This document shows, piece by piece, positions 39,648 to 49,535 of a DNA stretch of 64,000 nt. How positions within the stretch are numbered: the stretch's first letter is position 1; each line of letters begins with the position of its first letter. The position numbers and the translations under genes were made by a program. The notes below the pieces were generated by a model, which saw nothing but the letters and a program-made list of their open reading frames with translations, was not told the DNA's origin and did not search any database. The stretch comes from Marinobacterium sediminicola (GTDB lineage Bacteria > Pseudomonadota > Gammaproteobacteria > Pseudomonadales > Balneatricaceae): the NCBI RefSeq assembly GCF_022343685.1, contig NZ_CP092123.1:2976001-3040000 (forward strand). Reading direction: 5' to 3'.

Positions 39648-41753
39648 TCAGGTCGATGCGTAATATTTCAACAAGTTAGGTATATCGATAATCAGAGCGA
39701 TACGGCCATCGCCGGTAATCGTCGCGCCGGACAAGCCCGGAGTACCGTGCAGGATGCTGCCCAAGGGTTTGATCACCACTTCTTCCTGTCCTACCAACTG
39801 GTCGACAACGAAGCCAACGCGGGTCGTACCGACGCTGACGATCACCACGTGGCCCTGATCGGGAAGTTCTGCTCCCGCCTGACCCTGTACCAGCCAGCGC
39901 TTGAGGTGGAACAGCGGCAGCGCCTGATCTCGGACAATGATCACCTGCTGGCCATCAACGATATTGGTTTTGGTCAGGTCCAGGTTAAAGATTTCATTGA
40001 CGTTCACCAATGGCAGCGCAAAGGCCTGGCCTTCCAGCATCACCATCAATGTAGGCATGATTGCCAGTGTCAGCGGAACCTGGATGGCGATCCGGGTACC
40101 CTGACCAAGAATGGAATCGATGCTGAGTGTGCCGTTCAGCTGGGTGATCTTGGTTTTCACCACATCCATGCCAACACCGCGGCCCGACACATCTGACACC
40201 TCGGTCTTGGTCGAGAAGCCAGCCTGGAAAATCAGGTTGAAACATTCCTGATCGGTCAGGCGACGAGCGGCTTCAGCATCCATCATGCCGCGCTTGACCG
40301 CCAGATTACGCAGGATTTCGGGGTCCATACCGGCACCGTCATCCTGAATAATCAGCAGGATGTGGTCGCCTTCCTGCTCAGCCGACAGCAGCACGTGGCC
40401 TTCACGCGGCTTGCCGATGGCGGCACGCTTATCCGGTGCTTCTATACCGTGGTCGACGGCATTACGCACCAAGTGAATCAGCGGGTCAGCCAGGGCTTCG
40501 ACCAGGTTCTTGTCGAGATCGGTTTCCTCTCCGCGCAGCTCCAGGCGAACCTCTTTTTTCAGGTTGCGCGAGAGATCGCGAATCAGGCGCGGGAAGCGGC
40601 CAAAGACCTTTTTCACCGGCTGCATGCGAGTCTTCATGACCGAGGTCTGCAAGTCAGCGGTGACCATATCCAGGGTCCCCAGTGCCTTGGCCATCTCCTC
40701 GTCTTCGCGAGTTCCACCCAGGCGCACCAGACGGTTACGCACGAGCACCAGCTCACCGACCATGTTCATGATCTTGTCCAGCAGACGCGTATCCACACGT
40801 ACGTTGCTTTCGGCGGCAGGCTTGTTGGCAGAGGGCTTGGCCTTGGTTTCCTTTATTTCAACAGGCTCTTCGACCATGGGTGGAGCCGCGACCACCGCAG
40901 GCGCACTCATGCGCGGCTCTGCTTTAACGGCGGCAACGGCAGGTTTGGGCGCCTCAGCGGGCGGATGCTGAAGATGAGCGAAGGCCCCCTGTCCGGACGA
41001 CTGAAGATCATCCAGCAGTGCCTCGAATTCATCATCGCTGATCAAATCATCACCGCTGGTTGACACTTCAACGTTCGCGGGACCGTCTGCATCAGCAACA
41101 CTCGGCCCCTTGCCCGGACCGTGCAGTTCATCGAGCAGGGCTTCGAACTCGTCTTCAGTAATCAAGTCATCTCCACTACCCGCATCTGCGCCCGATGAGG
41201 CAGGCACTTCGGAGTGGCTACCGGCCAAATCGCCCAACAATGACTCGAAGTCATCCATCGGCGTATTGGGATTTGGAGCAAGAGGCTCAGCCGCGGGTTG
41301 CGGAGCAACGGGGGCGGGCCTGGCAGGCGCAGGAGCCGGCGCACTTGCCACCGGAGCCGGCGCGCCGCCCTCGGCGAAGGTCACCAGCGCTTGCAGCAAG
41401 TTTGCTGAAGCATGCTCAGGTTCCTGTCCGGCACGAACGGATTCAAACATGGCATTGATGGCATCCAATGCCTGCAGTACCACATCCATCAACTCTGAAC
41501 TGACGCTCAGCTCACCGTTGCGCAGCAGGTCAAAGAGGTTTTCTGCCTTGTGGCAGCACTCCACCATCGCATCCAGTTGCAGGAAGCCAGCGCCCCCCTT
41601 AACGGTATGGAACCCGCGGAAGATTGCATTCAGCAGATCCCGGTCGTCGGGACGCTGCTCCAGATCCACGAGCTGCTCGGAGAGCTGCTCCAGAATCTCT
41701 CCGGCTTCTACGAGAAAATCTTCCAGAATTTCCTGATCGACATCCAAACTCAT
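39648..41753 (-). CDS. cheA: Chemotaxis histidine kinase CheA
   Basis: Core kinase of flagellar chemotaxis, phosphorylating CheY and CheB. Order in 701 residues: Hpt (P1) with His49 in FRGFHTVKGG; Ala/Pro linkers with short acidic motifs (DDFESLLGDL at about 167, TEDEFEALLDELHG at about 200, SDDEFEALLDDL at about 240) where a classical P2 domain would be; P3 dimerisation; P4 ATPase (IHLVRNAVDHGIE, GRGVGMDVVKT); and P5 CheW-like domain. AGGAG precedes the ATG. The acidic motifs resemble the CheY-binding ends of FliM and CheZ in the same window. Confidence 0.97.
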   Translation of the reverse strand: MSLDVDQEILEDFLVEAGEILEQLSEQLVDLEQRPDDRDLLNAIFRGFHTVKGGAGFLQLDAMVECCHKAENLFDLLRNGELSVSSELMDVVLQALDAINAMFESVRAGQEPEHASANLLQALVTFAEGGAPAPVASAPAPAPARPAPVAPQPAAEPLAPNPNTPMDDFESLLGDLAGSHSEVPASSGADAGSGDDLITEDEFEALLDELHGPGKGPSVADADGPANVEVSTSGDDLISDDEFEALLDDLQSSGQGAFAHLQHPPAEAPKPAVAAVKAEPRMSAPAVVAAPPMVEEPVEIKETKAKPSANKPAAESNVRVDTRLLDKIMNMVGELVLVRNRLVRLGGTREDEEMAKALGTLDMVTADLQTSVMKTRMQPVKKVFGRFPRLIRDLSRNLKKEVRLELRGEETDLDKNLVEALADPLIHLVRNAVDHGIEAPDKRAAIGKPREGHVLLSAEQEGDHILLIIQDDGAGMDPEILRNLAVKRGMMDAEAARRLTDQECFNLIFQAGFSTKTEVSDVSGRGVGMDVVKTKITQLNGTLSIDSILGQGTRIAIQVPLTLAIMPTLMVMLEGQAFALPLVNVNEIFNLDLTKTNIVDGQQVIIVRDQALPLFHLKRWLVQGQAGAELPDQGHVVIVSVGTTRVGFVVDQLVGQEEVVIKPLGSILHGTPGLSGATITGDGRIALIIDIPNLLKYYAST

Positions 41754-41765
41754 CGCGAGCTCCTA

Positions 41766-42602
41766 TCAAAATCCCAGGCTGGACAGCAGGTCATCAACAT
41801 CGTCCTGGTTACACACCGCATCCTTACTTCCCGTTGGCAACTGCGGGCCCTCAGCCTTAATCGGATCCTTGTCCTTTTTGGCTTCAGGCTTCGCAGGTGA
41901 CACTTCGGGAATATCGTCTTGTGACAGCACTGCCGGCGCATCCAGGCTGCTCAGTTGTTCAACCTTCGCCGCCATATCCATTAACTGCACCAGTTGACCT
42001 TCAACCTGAGTCACCAGGGTGATCACACGTCGGATCAACTGACCAGTAATGTCCTGCACCCCCTGAGACACCAGAATATCGGTCAGAGTGGTGCGCAACT
42101 CGGTGATGGTTTTTTCGGACTGGTTTTTCAGTTCACAAGTACGGTCGTAGGTTCCATTGAGGGCTTCAAAATCTCCCTCCAGCTGCCCGACCAGCAACAG
42201 CAACTCCTTGAAGCGCTCACTTTGCTGATCCAGTTTATCCACGAGACTCAGAGAACGATCGACTCGGTCCATGGTCTCGTGCGCATTTTTTTCTGTCAGT
42301 TCAATAACGTAGTTCAGCCGGTCGGAAGCATCCCCCATAGCGGCGAGACTTTCGTCTCCGCCCACCGGCATTTTGTCACCCATATCACTGGAGAACGCTT
42401 TGATCGCCTCATGCAAACCGCGTGTCAAGTGGCCAACTTCGTTGTAAAACACCTGATGACGGGCGTATTGGAGCTCGTTGATCAGCCCCATTGCTGCAGA
42501 CAAGTTTCCAGCTTCAAGCTCCGCCACCAGCGTGCGTGCTCGGTCACGCAGAAACTCGTCAAAGCCGTTGAAATCCACCTTACTGGCCGTTTGCGCTGCC
42601 AT
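41766..42602 (-). CDS. cheZ: Protein phosphatase CheZ
   Basis: Dephosphorylates CheY-P. The 278 residues form a long helical protein; the catalytic Gln lies in SQGVQDITGQLIRRV, and the C-terminal QDDVDDLLSSLGF is the CheY-tethering helix. The linker before it is Pro/Lys-rich. The ATG at 42602 follows GGAG closely and is preferred over the TTG one codon upstream. Lies 13 bases before cheA and 21 after cheY. Confidence 0.96.
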   Translation of the reverse strand: MAAQTASKVDFNGFDEFLRDRARTLVAELEAGNLSAAMGLINELQYARHQVFYNEVGHLTRGLHEAIKAFSSDMGDKMPVGGDESLAAMGDASDRLNYVIELTEKNAHETMDRVDRSLSLVDKLDQQSERFKELLLLVGQLEGDFEALNGTYDRTCELKNQSEKTITELRTTLTDILVSQGVQDITGQLIRRVITLVTQVEGQLVQLMDMAAKVEQLSSLDAPAVLSQDDIPEVSPAKPEAKKDKDPIKAEGPQLPTGSKDAVCNQDDVDDLLSSLGF

Positions 42603-42623
42603 CAAAACTCCTCGATAAAGCTG

Positions 42624-43010
42624 TTAGCCTTCGATACGTTCAAAGATCTTGTCGATCTTTTCCTTCAGCACCGCAGCCGTAAAGGGTTTCACTACATAGC
42701 CGTTCACGCCGGCTTGAGCCGCTGCAATAATCTGCTCACGCTTGGCCTCAGCCGTAACCATCAGTACCGGAATATGAGCAAGCGCGGCGTCCGCACGAAC
42801 TTCCTTAAGAAGGTCGATACCGGTCATCTCGGGCATGTTCCAGTCGGTAATCAGGAAGTCCACATTACCCTGTTTCAGGATCGGCAACGCGGTCTTGCCG
42901 TCGTCCGCCTCATCGACATTGGTGAACCCAAGGTCACGCAACAGGTTCTTGATGATGCGCCTCATCGTAGAGAAATCATCTACAACAAGTATTTTGATGT
43001 CTTTTTTCAA
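42624..43010 (-). CDS. cheY: Chemotaxis response regulator CheY
   Basis: Single-domain receiver of 128 residues that, when phosphorylated by CheA, binds FliM and changes flagellar rotation. The acidic pair Asp11-Asp12, phosphoacceptor Asp56 ([12 protein letters not shown]), the Thr of VTAEAK and the Lys of VVKPF match E. coli CheY very closely. The start codon is TTG at 43010 with GGGAGAAG upstream. It follows fliA by 61 bases. Confidence 0.97.
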   Translation of the reverse strand: MKKDIKILVVDDFSTMRRIIKNLLRDLGFTNVDEADDGKTALPILKQGNVDFLITDWNMPEMTGIDLLKEVRADAALAHIPVLMVTAEAKREQIIAAAQAGVNGYVVKPFTAAVLKEKIDKIFERIEG

Positions 43011-43071
43011 GACACTTCTCCCAATTCAGAAAACATCTCCAAATGAAACTCTGACCAGCTGATCATACCGC

Positions 43072-43782
43072 TCAACACCAGTCCCGCAAGCGCCCACGAA
43101 GCCTCAATGCAGCCTGACTGTGGATCTGGCTGACACGTGATTCACTGACGCCCAGTACCTGGCCGATCTCCTTGAGATTCAGTTCCTCATCATAGTACAG
43201 CGACAGCACCAGCCGCTCCCGCTCAGGCAGCCCGCCAATTGCATTGGCCAGCGCCTGTTTGAAACCACTGTCTTCCAGCATCTGCCCAGGCTCTGGTTCA
43301 GCCGAGGTAAACTGCTCTGCTGGCGTATCTTCGGTCGTTTCAGTCAACTGATCAAAACTGAACAAGCGACTATCGGCCGAATCCTGCAGCAATGACTGGT
43401 ACTCTGCGATACTGATTCCCAACTCAGCTGCCACTTCACTGTCGCTGGCATCACGCCCTGTGCGATTCTCTACCTGTGCAATGGCCTCACTGACCCGTCG
43501 CGCATTGCGATGCACCGAACGCGGCGTCCAGTCGCCCCGACGCACTTCATCAATGATCGCGCCGCGAATCCGGATTCCCGCATAGGTTTCGAAACTCGCC
43601 CCCTTTCCGGCATCATAGCGGCTGGCGGCTTCGAGCAAACCCATCATGCCGGCCTGAATCAGATCATCCAGCACCACATGGCTGGGCAGGCGCGCCATCA
43701 GGTGATGTGCAATCCTCCGCACCAGCGGGGTGTACTCCTGAATCAGCTCCGGACCTGATTTAAACTCCACTACGTTGTACAT
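43072..43782 (-). CDS. fliA: Flagellar sigma factor FliA (sigma-28)
   Basis: Transcribes late flagellar and chemotaxis genes once hook completion exports its anti-sigma factor FlgM. The 236 residues include region 2 (DLIQAGMMGLLEAASRYD, ASFETYAGIRIRGAIIDEVR), region 3 (DWTPRSVHR) and region 4 (LKEIGQVLGVSESRVSQIHS). It follows fleN by 11 bases, the conserved flhA-flhF-fleN-fliA order. Confidence 0.97.
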   Translation of the reverse strand: MYNVVEFKSGPELIQEYTPLVRRIAHHLMARLPSHVVLDDLIQAGMMGLLEAASRYDAGKGASFETYAGIRIRGAIIDEVRRGDWTPRSVHRNARRVSEAIAQVENRTGRDASDSEVAAELGISIAEYQSLLQDSADSRLFSFDQLTETTEDTPAEQFTSAEPEPGQMLEDSGFKQALANAIGGLPERERLVLSLYYDEELNLKEIGQVLGVSESRVSQIHSQAALRLRGRLRDWC

Positions 43783-43793
43783 ATCTGCATCTT

Positions 43794-44618
43794 TCAGGGT
43801 AGGCGCGCGCCCTGCACGAGCCGTTCGACAAAGAATTCCAGATGTCCTCTGGGGCTGTTGCTGACTGGCCAGCTGTCAACCTTATTGACCAGCTGACGGT
43901 AGGCCAGGGCCGCCTTATCCTTGGGTGCTGCCCTGAGCACAGCCCTTTGCTTTTGTACGGCTTTGCGAACCGATTCATCATAAGGGATTGAGCCCACGTA
44001 TTGAAGCGTAACATCCAGAAATCTGTCGGTAACCGTCAACAGTTTATTGAACATGCTGCGCCCCTCGGTATCTGTTCTTACCATATTGGCCAGAACCCTG
44101 AACCTTGTCATCTGGTAGTCGCGATTCAGTAGCTTTATCAATGCGTACGCATCGGTAATCGATGTTGGCTCATCACAGACTACCACCATTACTTCCTGAG
44201 CCGCACGTACAAAACTGACCACGGAATCCGAAATACCGGCCGCCGTATCAATGACCAGCACATCGAGGTCATCGGCAATATCGTTAAACGCATGGATCAG
44301 CTCGGCGTGTTCATGGGCACTCAACGCCGTCATTTCCTGAGTGCCCGAAGCAGCAGGCACAATCCAGAAATTCTCACCTGCCGGCACCATAACCTCACGC
44401 AAAGAGCAGCGCCCGGCCAGTACATCCGCTATGTTCTGTTGCGGGCGAAGTCCCAGCATGACATCCACATTCGCCAACCCCAGGTCAGCATCCATAAGCA
44501 CCACTCGGCGCCCCATCTCACTGAGTCCAACCGACAGATTGACGGACACACTGGTCTTGCCGACACCGCCCTTACCACCGGTTACCGCAATCACCTTGAC
44601 GGGATGGGTCTGTTTCAT
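43794..44618 (-). CDS. fleN: Flagellar number regulator FleN (FlhG, MinD-like ATPase)
   Basis: MinD/ParA-type ATPase that limits flagella to one or few by antagonising FleQ. The 274-residue protein has the deviant Walker A (TGGKGGVGKTSVSVNLS), Walker A' (VLMDADLGLANVDVMLGL) and Walker B (DVLVIDTAAGIS). The ATG at 44618 follows AAGGAG by six bases and is preferred to the preceding TTG. Next to flhF, its functional partner. Confidence 0.95.
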   Translation of the reverse strand: MKQTHPVKVIAVTGGKGGVGKTSVSVNLSVGLSEMGRRVVLMDADLGLANVDVMLGLRPQQNIADVLAGRCSLREVMVPAGENFWIVPAASGTQEMTALSAHEHAELIHAFNDIADDLDVLVIDTAAGISDSVVSFVRAAQEVMVVVCDEPTSITDAYALIKLLNRDYQMTRFRVLANMVRTDTEGRSMFNKLLTVTDRFLDVTLQYVGSIPYDESVRKAVQKQRAVLRAAPKDKAALAYRQLVNKVDSWPVSNSPRGHLEFFVERLVQGARLP

Positions 44619-44628
44619 CAACTACTCC

Positions 44629-46098
44629 TTACCCCGTCCCGAACAGCGAATCATCGACATCAAGACCACTCTCGGGCCGAGCACTGCGCTGCGCGATTAC
44701 AACCGTCCGACTGACAAGATCATTGCGCTGTGCGATTCCGATATCATCTGGAATTTTCTGACCATCGGTCACGTACGCGATCGGCAACTGCTTCTCGACC
44801 ACAAGAGTCAGTGCTTCACCCAGGCTGCCCGACTCATCAGTCTTGCTCAACACACAGCCTTGCAAACCCAGCTCAGCATAATTGTCATAGGCACTGCGCA
44901 TTAGCTGGAGCTGACTGGAACAGGATAGTACCAGCAATTTTTTCAGTCGCAGGGTGACCCCGGACAACATCTGCATCTGTAGCTGCCCCTGAGGATCAAA
45001 AGCATTCATACCCGCAGTATCAATCAATACCAGCCGCTTGTTCCTCAGACTTTGCAGTACCTCTTCCAAACTGTGATTTTCATCCACCACCCGAACGGGT
45101 ACATCCAGAATCCGACCAAAGGTCTTCAGCTGCTCATGGGCCGCGATACGAAAACAATCGGTGGTGACCAGCGCCACACTGGAACTGCCGTGCTGAAGCA
45201 CATATCGAGCCGCCAGCTTGCCGATGGTTGTGGTCTTGCCCACACCGGTCGGCCCCACAAACATGATCATGCCACCACGCTCGATGAGCTCTTCACCCAG
45301 TACGGGAAGGGAATCAGCCAACCTTGCCAACACATTTCGCCAGGCATCGTCGACGTTCAGTTCGGCTTCAACACCGCTCATCAACTGACGGACAAGCGCA
45401 GCACCCAGCCCCAATTTTTGCAAACGTTTGGCGACCTGCCGATGAGAAGGCTCAGACATTCTGGGCTCGAGACCCTGCTCGGTGCGCTGCTGCAGCATCC
45501 GGCGCAACTCTTCAATTTCCTGTTGCATGTTGCGCAACGCAGGATCTTCTTCCGGCACCATGGGATCGGATTCATATACCGGCTCTCTGCGTGCCGGTGT
45601 GGAGCGAGCTATCTCACTGGTCGCTGGACGCGTCGGTTCTGAAGGAGCAGGAACTCCACGGCGACGGTTACGGGCTTTTAGCGATTCGAGAATGGACCGC
45701 AAATCCTCGTCATCTTCGTCATTGATCTGCCGGTTGACGTTACGGTCTGCACGGGCCTCCGGCTCGGACATGCGCCGACTGGCCTCTGCGATACGCGCTC
45801 GCGTTCTGTTCAGCTCGGCCTCAAGTGCCGCATTACGACTGGCCTGCTCCGACTGATGCGAATGGGAACCCGTGAGAATACGAATCTGCTCCTCACGACG
45901 ATCAGCTGTCGGGCGTGATGCACGGTTGCGCTTGAGTTCAGCCTGCGCTGCCTCATACTCATCTTCCCGTGCAGCCACTACTTCAACCCCACCCGCCACC
46001 CGGTGGTTGGAGATAATGACCGCGTCGGCACCGACTTCTTCTCGGACCCGACGCATGGCCTGACGCATATCAGGTGCAAAGATACGTTTGACTTTCAT
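44629..46098 (-). CDS. flhF: Flagellar placement GTPase FlhF
   Basis: SRP-type GTPase that marks the pole for flagellar assembly. The 489 residues comprise an N-terminal B domain (MKVKRIFAPDMRQAMRRVRE), a long Arg/Glu-rich region (about 60-215), an N domain, and the G domain with P-loop FVGPTGVGKTTTIGKLAA (about 280-297), the VLIDTAGM G3 motif and SKTDE G4 motif. FlhF with FleN implies polar flagellation with controlled number. Confidence 0.96.
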   Translation of the reverse strand: MKVKRIFAPDMRQAMRRVREEVGADAVIISNHRVAGGVEVVAAREDEYEAAQAELKRNRASRPTADRREEQIRILTGSHSHQSEQASRNAALEAELNRTRARIAEASRRMSEPEARADRNVNRQINDEDDEDLRSILESLKARNRRRGVPAPSEPTRPATSEIARSTPARREPVYESDPMVPEEDPALRNMQQEIEELRRMLQQRTEQGLEPRMSEPSHRQVAKRLQKLGLGAALVRQLMSGVEAELNVDDAWRNVLARLADSLPVLGEELIERGGMIMFVGPTGVGKTTTIGKLAARYVLQHGSSSVALVTTDCFRIAAHEQLKTFGRILDVPVRVVDENHSLEEVLQSLRNKRLVLIDTAGMNAFDPQGQLQMQMLSGVTLRLKKLLVLSCSSQLQLMRSAYDNYAELGLQGCVLSKTDESGSLGEALTLVVEKQLPIAYVTDGQKIPDDIGIAQRNDLVSRTVVIAQRSARPESGLDVDDSLFGTG

Positions 46099-46131
46099 AT
46101 CCTTCCCTTATCGGCCGCCTGTCGCCAAACC

Positions 46132-48243
46132 CTAGCCATTTTGTCCACCTACAGTGGCTACGATGGTGACCTTCTTGTTTTCAGGAATCTCCTGGTAGGA
46201 GAGTACATGAATCTGGTGTTCCCCATAACGCACAAATTTAGCCATCAACGGACGCACCGGTGCGGCTACCAACAGGACTGAAGGCTTGCCGGCCATTTCC
46301 TGACGCTGGGCCGTTTCAGCCAGCGAGCGCTGCAAGCGCTCGGCCATACCCGGCTCCAACACCAGACCTTCATCGCCCTGCCCTTGCTGCATGGAGCCCA
46401 GCAACATCTGTTCCAGCTGCGGCTCCAGGGTAATCACTGACAGCTCAGGCTCCGAGCCATTGATGGTTTGCACAATCAGTCTGGACAACGCCACCCTCAC
46501 TGCCGCTGTCAGCGCCAGAGGGTCCAGCGTCCTCTGTACCGCCTCAGCCAACGCCTCAGCAATGGAACGGAAGTCCTTTAATGGAACCTGCTCCATCAGC
46601 AGGTTCTGCAGAACTTTGAGGAGTGCACTGATCGACAGTTTCTTCGGCACCAACTCCTCAACCAGCTTGGGCGAAGACTTGCTCAGAAGATCCAACAACT
46701 GCTGCACCTCTTCATGCCCCAGCAGTTCATGGGAGTGCGTCTGCAGTACCTGGTTGATATGCGTCGCAACGACCGTACTGGCATCTACTACGGTATAGCC
46801 CAGTGTCTGCGCATGTTCCTTATGACTCTTTTCAATCCACACGGCATCCAACCCGAAAGCCGGATCCTTGACCTTGACGCCACTGAGTTCGCCAAAAACC
46901 TGTCCAGGGTTGATCGCCAATTCCCTGTCCGGATAGATTTCAGCCTCACCCGCAATCACTCCCATCAGGGTAATGCGATAGGCGCCCGGCAGCAGATCAA
47001 GGTTATCGCGGATATGTACCGAGGGTACCAAAAACCCGAGATCCTGGGACAGCTTCTTGCGTACGCCCTTGATCCGCCCTAATAGCTGACCACCTTGCAT
47101 CTTATCCACCATCGGGATCAATCGGTAACCAACCTCAAGACCGATCATATCCACAGGCATGACGTCATCCCAGCCAAGCTCTTTATGCTCTTCAGCCGGC
47201 AACTCGCTGGGAGCCGCCTGCTCCTGCTCTGCCGCTTCTACCGCTGCGACCTGCCGCTGCACTTCACGCTGTTTGATCCACCAGGCTCCACCCGCTGCTG
47301 CAGCCGCAAGACCGATAAACGCAACATGCGGCATGCCAGGCACTATACCCATGATGAACAGTATGGCAGCCGCCACACTCAGCGCACGCGGGGAAGAGAA
47401 CATCTGACGGAAGACCTGAGTCCCCATCGCCTCGGAGGAGTTGGCTCGCGTGACCATTACCGCTGCAGCTGTAGACAGCAGCAATGATGGAATCTGCGCC
47501 ACCAGGCCATCACCGATTGTCAGCAAGGAGTAGTACTGCAGCGCCATATCAAAGTTGAGGCCGTGCTGTACCATACCGATGCCCAACCCACCCAGCAGGT
47601 TGATCACCAGAATCAGGATACCAGCCACGGCATCGCCGCGTACGAACTTGGACGCACCGTCCATGGCACCATAGAAGTCTGCTTCCTGCGTCACTTCCCG
47701 GCGTCGCTCACGGGCTTCATCCTGATTGATCAGGCCGGCATTCAGGTCCGCATCGATGGCCATCTGCTTACCCGGCATCGCATCCAGGGTAAATCGTGCG
47801 CTTACTTCGGAAATTCGACCGGCACCCTTGGTCACCACGACAAAGTTGATGATCACGAGGATCAGGAATACTACGATACCGACCACATAGTTACCGCCCA
47901 CCACCACGTCGCCGAAAGCCTGTATCACCTTACCGGCAGCATCACCTCCCTCGTGACCAAACAGCAGTACCACTCGGGTAGATGCGACATTCAATGCCAG
48001 ACGCAACAGGGTTGCCGCCAGCAGAATCGTCGGGAAAACAGCAAAGTCCAACGGTCGCAAGGCGTAGATACTGACCAGCAGTACTACAATCGACAAAGCG
48101 ATGTTGAAGGTAAAGAAAACGTCGAGCAGGAAGGGGGGCATTGGCAGGGTAACCATGCCCAAAATGACCAACAGCAAAAGGGGAATCCCCAGATTCCCCT
48201 GCGTCAGGCCACGGACATTGTTCAGGATAGCGTCCCGCTCCAC
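46132..48243 (-). CDS. flhA: Flagellar export gate protein FlhA
   Basis: Largest subunit of the flagellar type III export gate. The 703-residue protein has eight N-terminal membrane helices, the conserved cytoplasmic FHIPEP-type loop (DAMPGKQMAIDADLNAGLIN), and a C-terminal cytoplasmic domain (from about 360) that docks chaperone-substrate complexes. It begins a second unit, separated from flhB by 146 bases; I see no promoter in that gap that I would stand behind. Confidence 0.97.
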   Translation of the reverse strand: MERDAILNNVRGLTQGNLGIPLLLLVILGMVTLPMPPFLLDVFFTFNIALSIVVLLVSIYALRPLDFAVFPTILLAATLLRLALNVASTRVVLLFGHEGGDAAGKVIQAFGDVVVGGNYVVGIVVFLILVIINFVVVTKGAGRISEVSARFTLDAMPGKQMAIDADLNAGLINQDEARERRREVTQEADFYGAMDGASKFVRGDAVAGILILVINLLGGLGIGMVQHGLNFDMALQYYSLLTIGDGLVAQIPSLLLSTAAAVMVTRANSSEAMGTQVFRQMFSSPRALSVAAAILFIMGIVPGMPHVAFIGLAAAAAGGAWWIKQREVQRQVAAVEAAEQEQAAPSELPAEEHKELGWDDVMPVDMIGLEVGYRLIPMVDKMQGGQLLGRIKGVRKKLSQDLGFLVPSVHIRDNLDLLPGAYRITLMGVIAGEAEIYPDRELAINPGQVFGELSGVKVKDPAFGLDAVWIEKSHKEHAQTLGYTVVDASTVVATHINQVLQTHSHELLGHEEVQQLLDLLSKSSPKLVEELVPKKLSISALLKVLQNLLMEQVPLKDFRSIAEALAEAVQRTLDPLALTAAVRVALSRLIVQTINGSEPELSVITLEPQLEQMLLGSMQQGQGDEGLVLEPGMAERLQRSLAETAQRQEMAGKPSVLLVAAPVRPLMAKFVRYGEHQIHVLSYQEIPENKKVTIVATVGGQNG

Positions 48244-48389
48244 TCTTCCTCCAAAGCGTCAAAAAAACGACAAACAAAAGACACAGACCGGCCAATCACA
48301 GACTAAGCCAGTATTTATTAACGGTGCAGCTGATGTTTTTTTGACATTTTACACGCGTATACAAAGAAGTAATGCAAGAATCCCGCCAA

Positions 48390-49535
48390 TTACTCCTCGG
48401 GATCGCGACGAAACTCCTCAGGAATTTCAATATCTTCGTCACGCAGTGGTGTAGGTGCTTCCTCAAGTCGCTGTTTGTAGCGCTTGAGCTGAAAGACATA
48501 GGCCAGTACCTGGGCTACCGACTGATAAAGACCCGCCGGGATTTCATCACCAACCTCGGTCGCATGATAGAGCGCTCGTGCCAGCGGCGGTGCCGACAAC
48601 AGCGGCACATCATGTTCTTCGGCAATCTCGCGAATCTTCAAGGCCACAAAATCAGCCCCCTTGGCAACGACGCGGGGCGCCCCTCCCCCCAGCTGGTCAT
48701 ATTTCAGCGCCACGGCGTAATGAGTCGGGTTGGTAATGACCACATCTGCCTCGGGGACTTCGGACATCATCCTGCGCTGGGCAATTTCTCGCTGCAATTG
48801 CCGGATACGTCCCTTCACCTCAGGTTTACCCTCGGTGTTCTTCATCTCGTCCTTCACCTCCTGCATCGTCATTTTCAGCTTCTTGTTGTAGTCATACAGC
48901 TGAAAAGGGACGTCAATCAGTGAAATGATGATCAATGAAAGGCTCATCACCAGGAAGGACCAGCCCAGTATCTGTAACGAATGCGCGATCGCCGGCTCCA
49001 CTGCCTCTCTCGCCAGCGCAATGAGATCTGGCTGATCGAGCCAGAGCACCATGATGGCAAAGGAGCCAACCAACAGAAACTTGGCCAAGCCCTTGAACAG
49101 TTCAATCAGCGCCTTCAGGGAAAACATGCGCTTGATCCCGCTCAGGGGATTGATGCGACTGCCTTTGGGCTGAATGGCCTGACCGCTGAAGTTCCAGCCA
49201 CCAAGTGCGATAGGACTGAGAAGCGCAGCCAGAAGGGTCAGCAGAAAGAAGCCCCACAGGCTCAAGAAGCCATCATAAAGGGCCTCACCGAGATGGGTGA
49301 ACATCCTTGAGGGATCGAAAACATCCTGGCGATCCAGGGTGAAACTTTCGACCATGATATCCATCATACTGCCCGCCACCTGACTGCCGAACAATAACGC
49401 CGATGCGGCTGACGCCAGCAGGAGCGCCGTTGCAGAAAGCTCTCGCGAACGGGGAATATCGCCTTTTTCACGCGCCTCTTTAAGGCGCTTGGCCGTTGGC
49501 TCTTCTGTTTTTTCCTGGCCGGTTTCTTCTGCCAT
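48390..49535 (-). CDS. flhB: Flagellar export switch protein FlhB
   Basis: Export gate subunit whose autocleavage switches export from hook to filament substrates. The 381-residue protein has four membrane helices (about 30-215) and a cytoplasmic domain with the cleavage motif in VVITNPTHYAVALKYD, intact here. The end is charged. Its start directly follows the fliR stop, with no gap. A second, cleavage-motif-free copy of the C-terminal domain lies at 35.9 kb. Confidence 0.97.
   Translation of the reverse strand: MAEETGQEKTEEPTAKRLKEAREKGDIPRSRELSATALLLASAASALLFGSQVAGSMMDIMVESFTLDRQDVFDPSRMFTHLGEALYDGFLSLWGFFLLTLLAALLSPIALGGWNFSGQAIQPKGSRINPLSGIKRMFSLKALIELFKGLAKFLLVGSFAIMVLWLDQPDLIALAREAVEPAIAHSLQILGWSFLVMSLSLIIISLIDVPFQLYDYNKKLKMTMQEVKDEMKNTEGKPEVKGRIRQLQREIAQRRMMSEVPEADVVITNPTHYAVALKYDQLGGGAPRVVAKGADFVALKIREIAEEHDVPLLSAPPLARALYHATEVGDEIPAGLYQSVAQVLAYVFQLKRYKQRLEEAPTPLRDEDIEIPEEFRRDPEE

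Noticed and set aside
48244-48389. Sigma-54 or sigma-28 promoter in the flhB-flhA gap
   Set aside because: No GG-N10-GC or TAAA-N15-GCCGATAA match; the best sigma-70 pair is weak.
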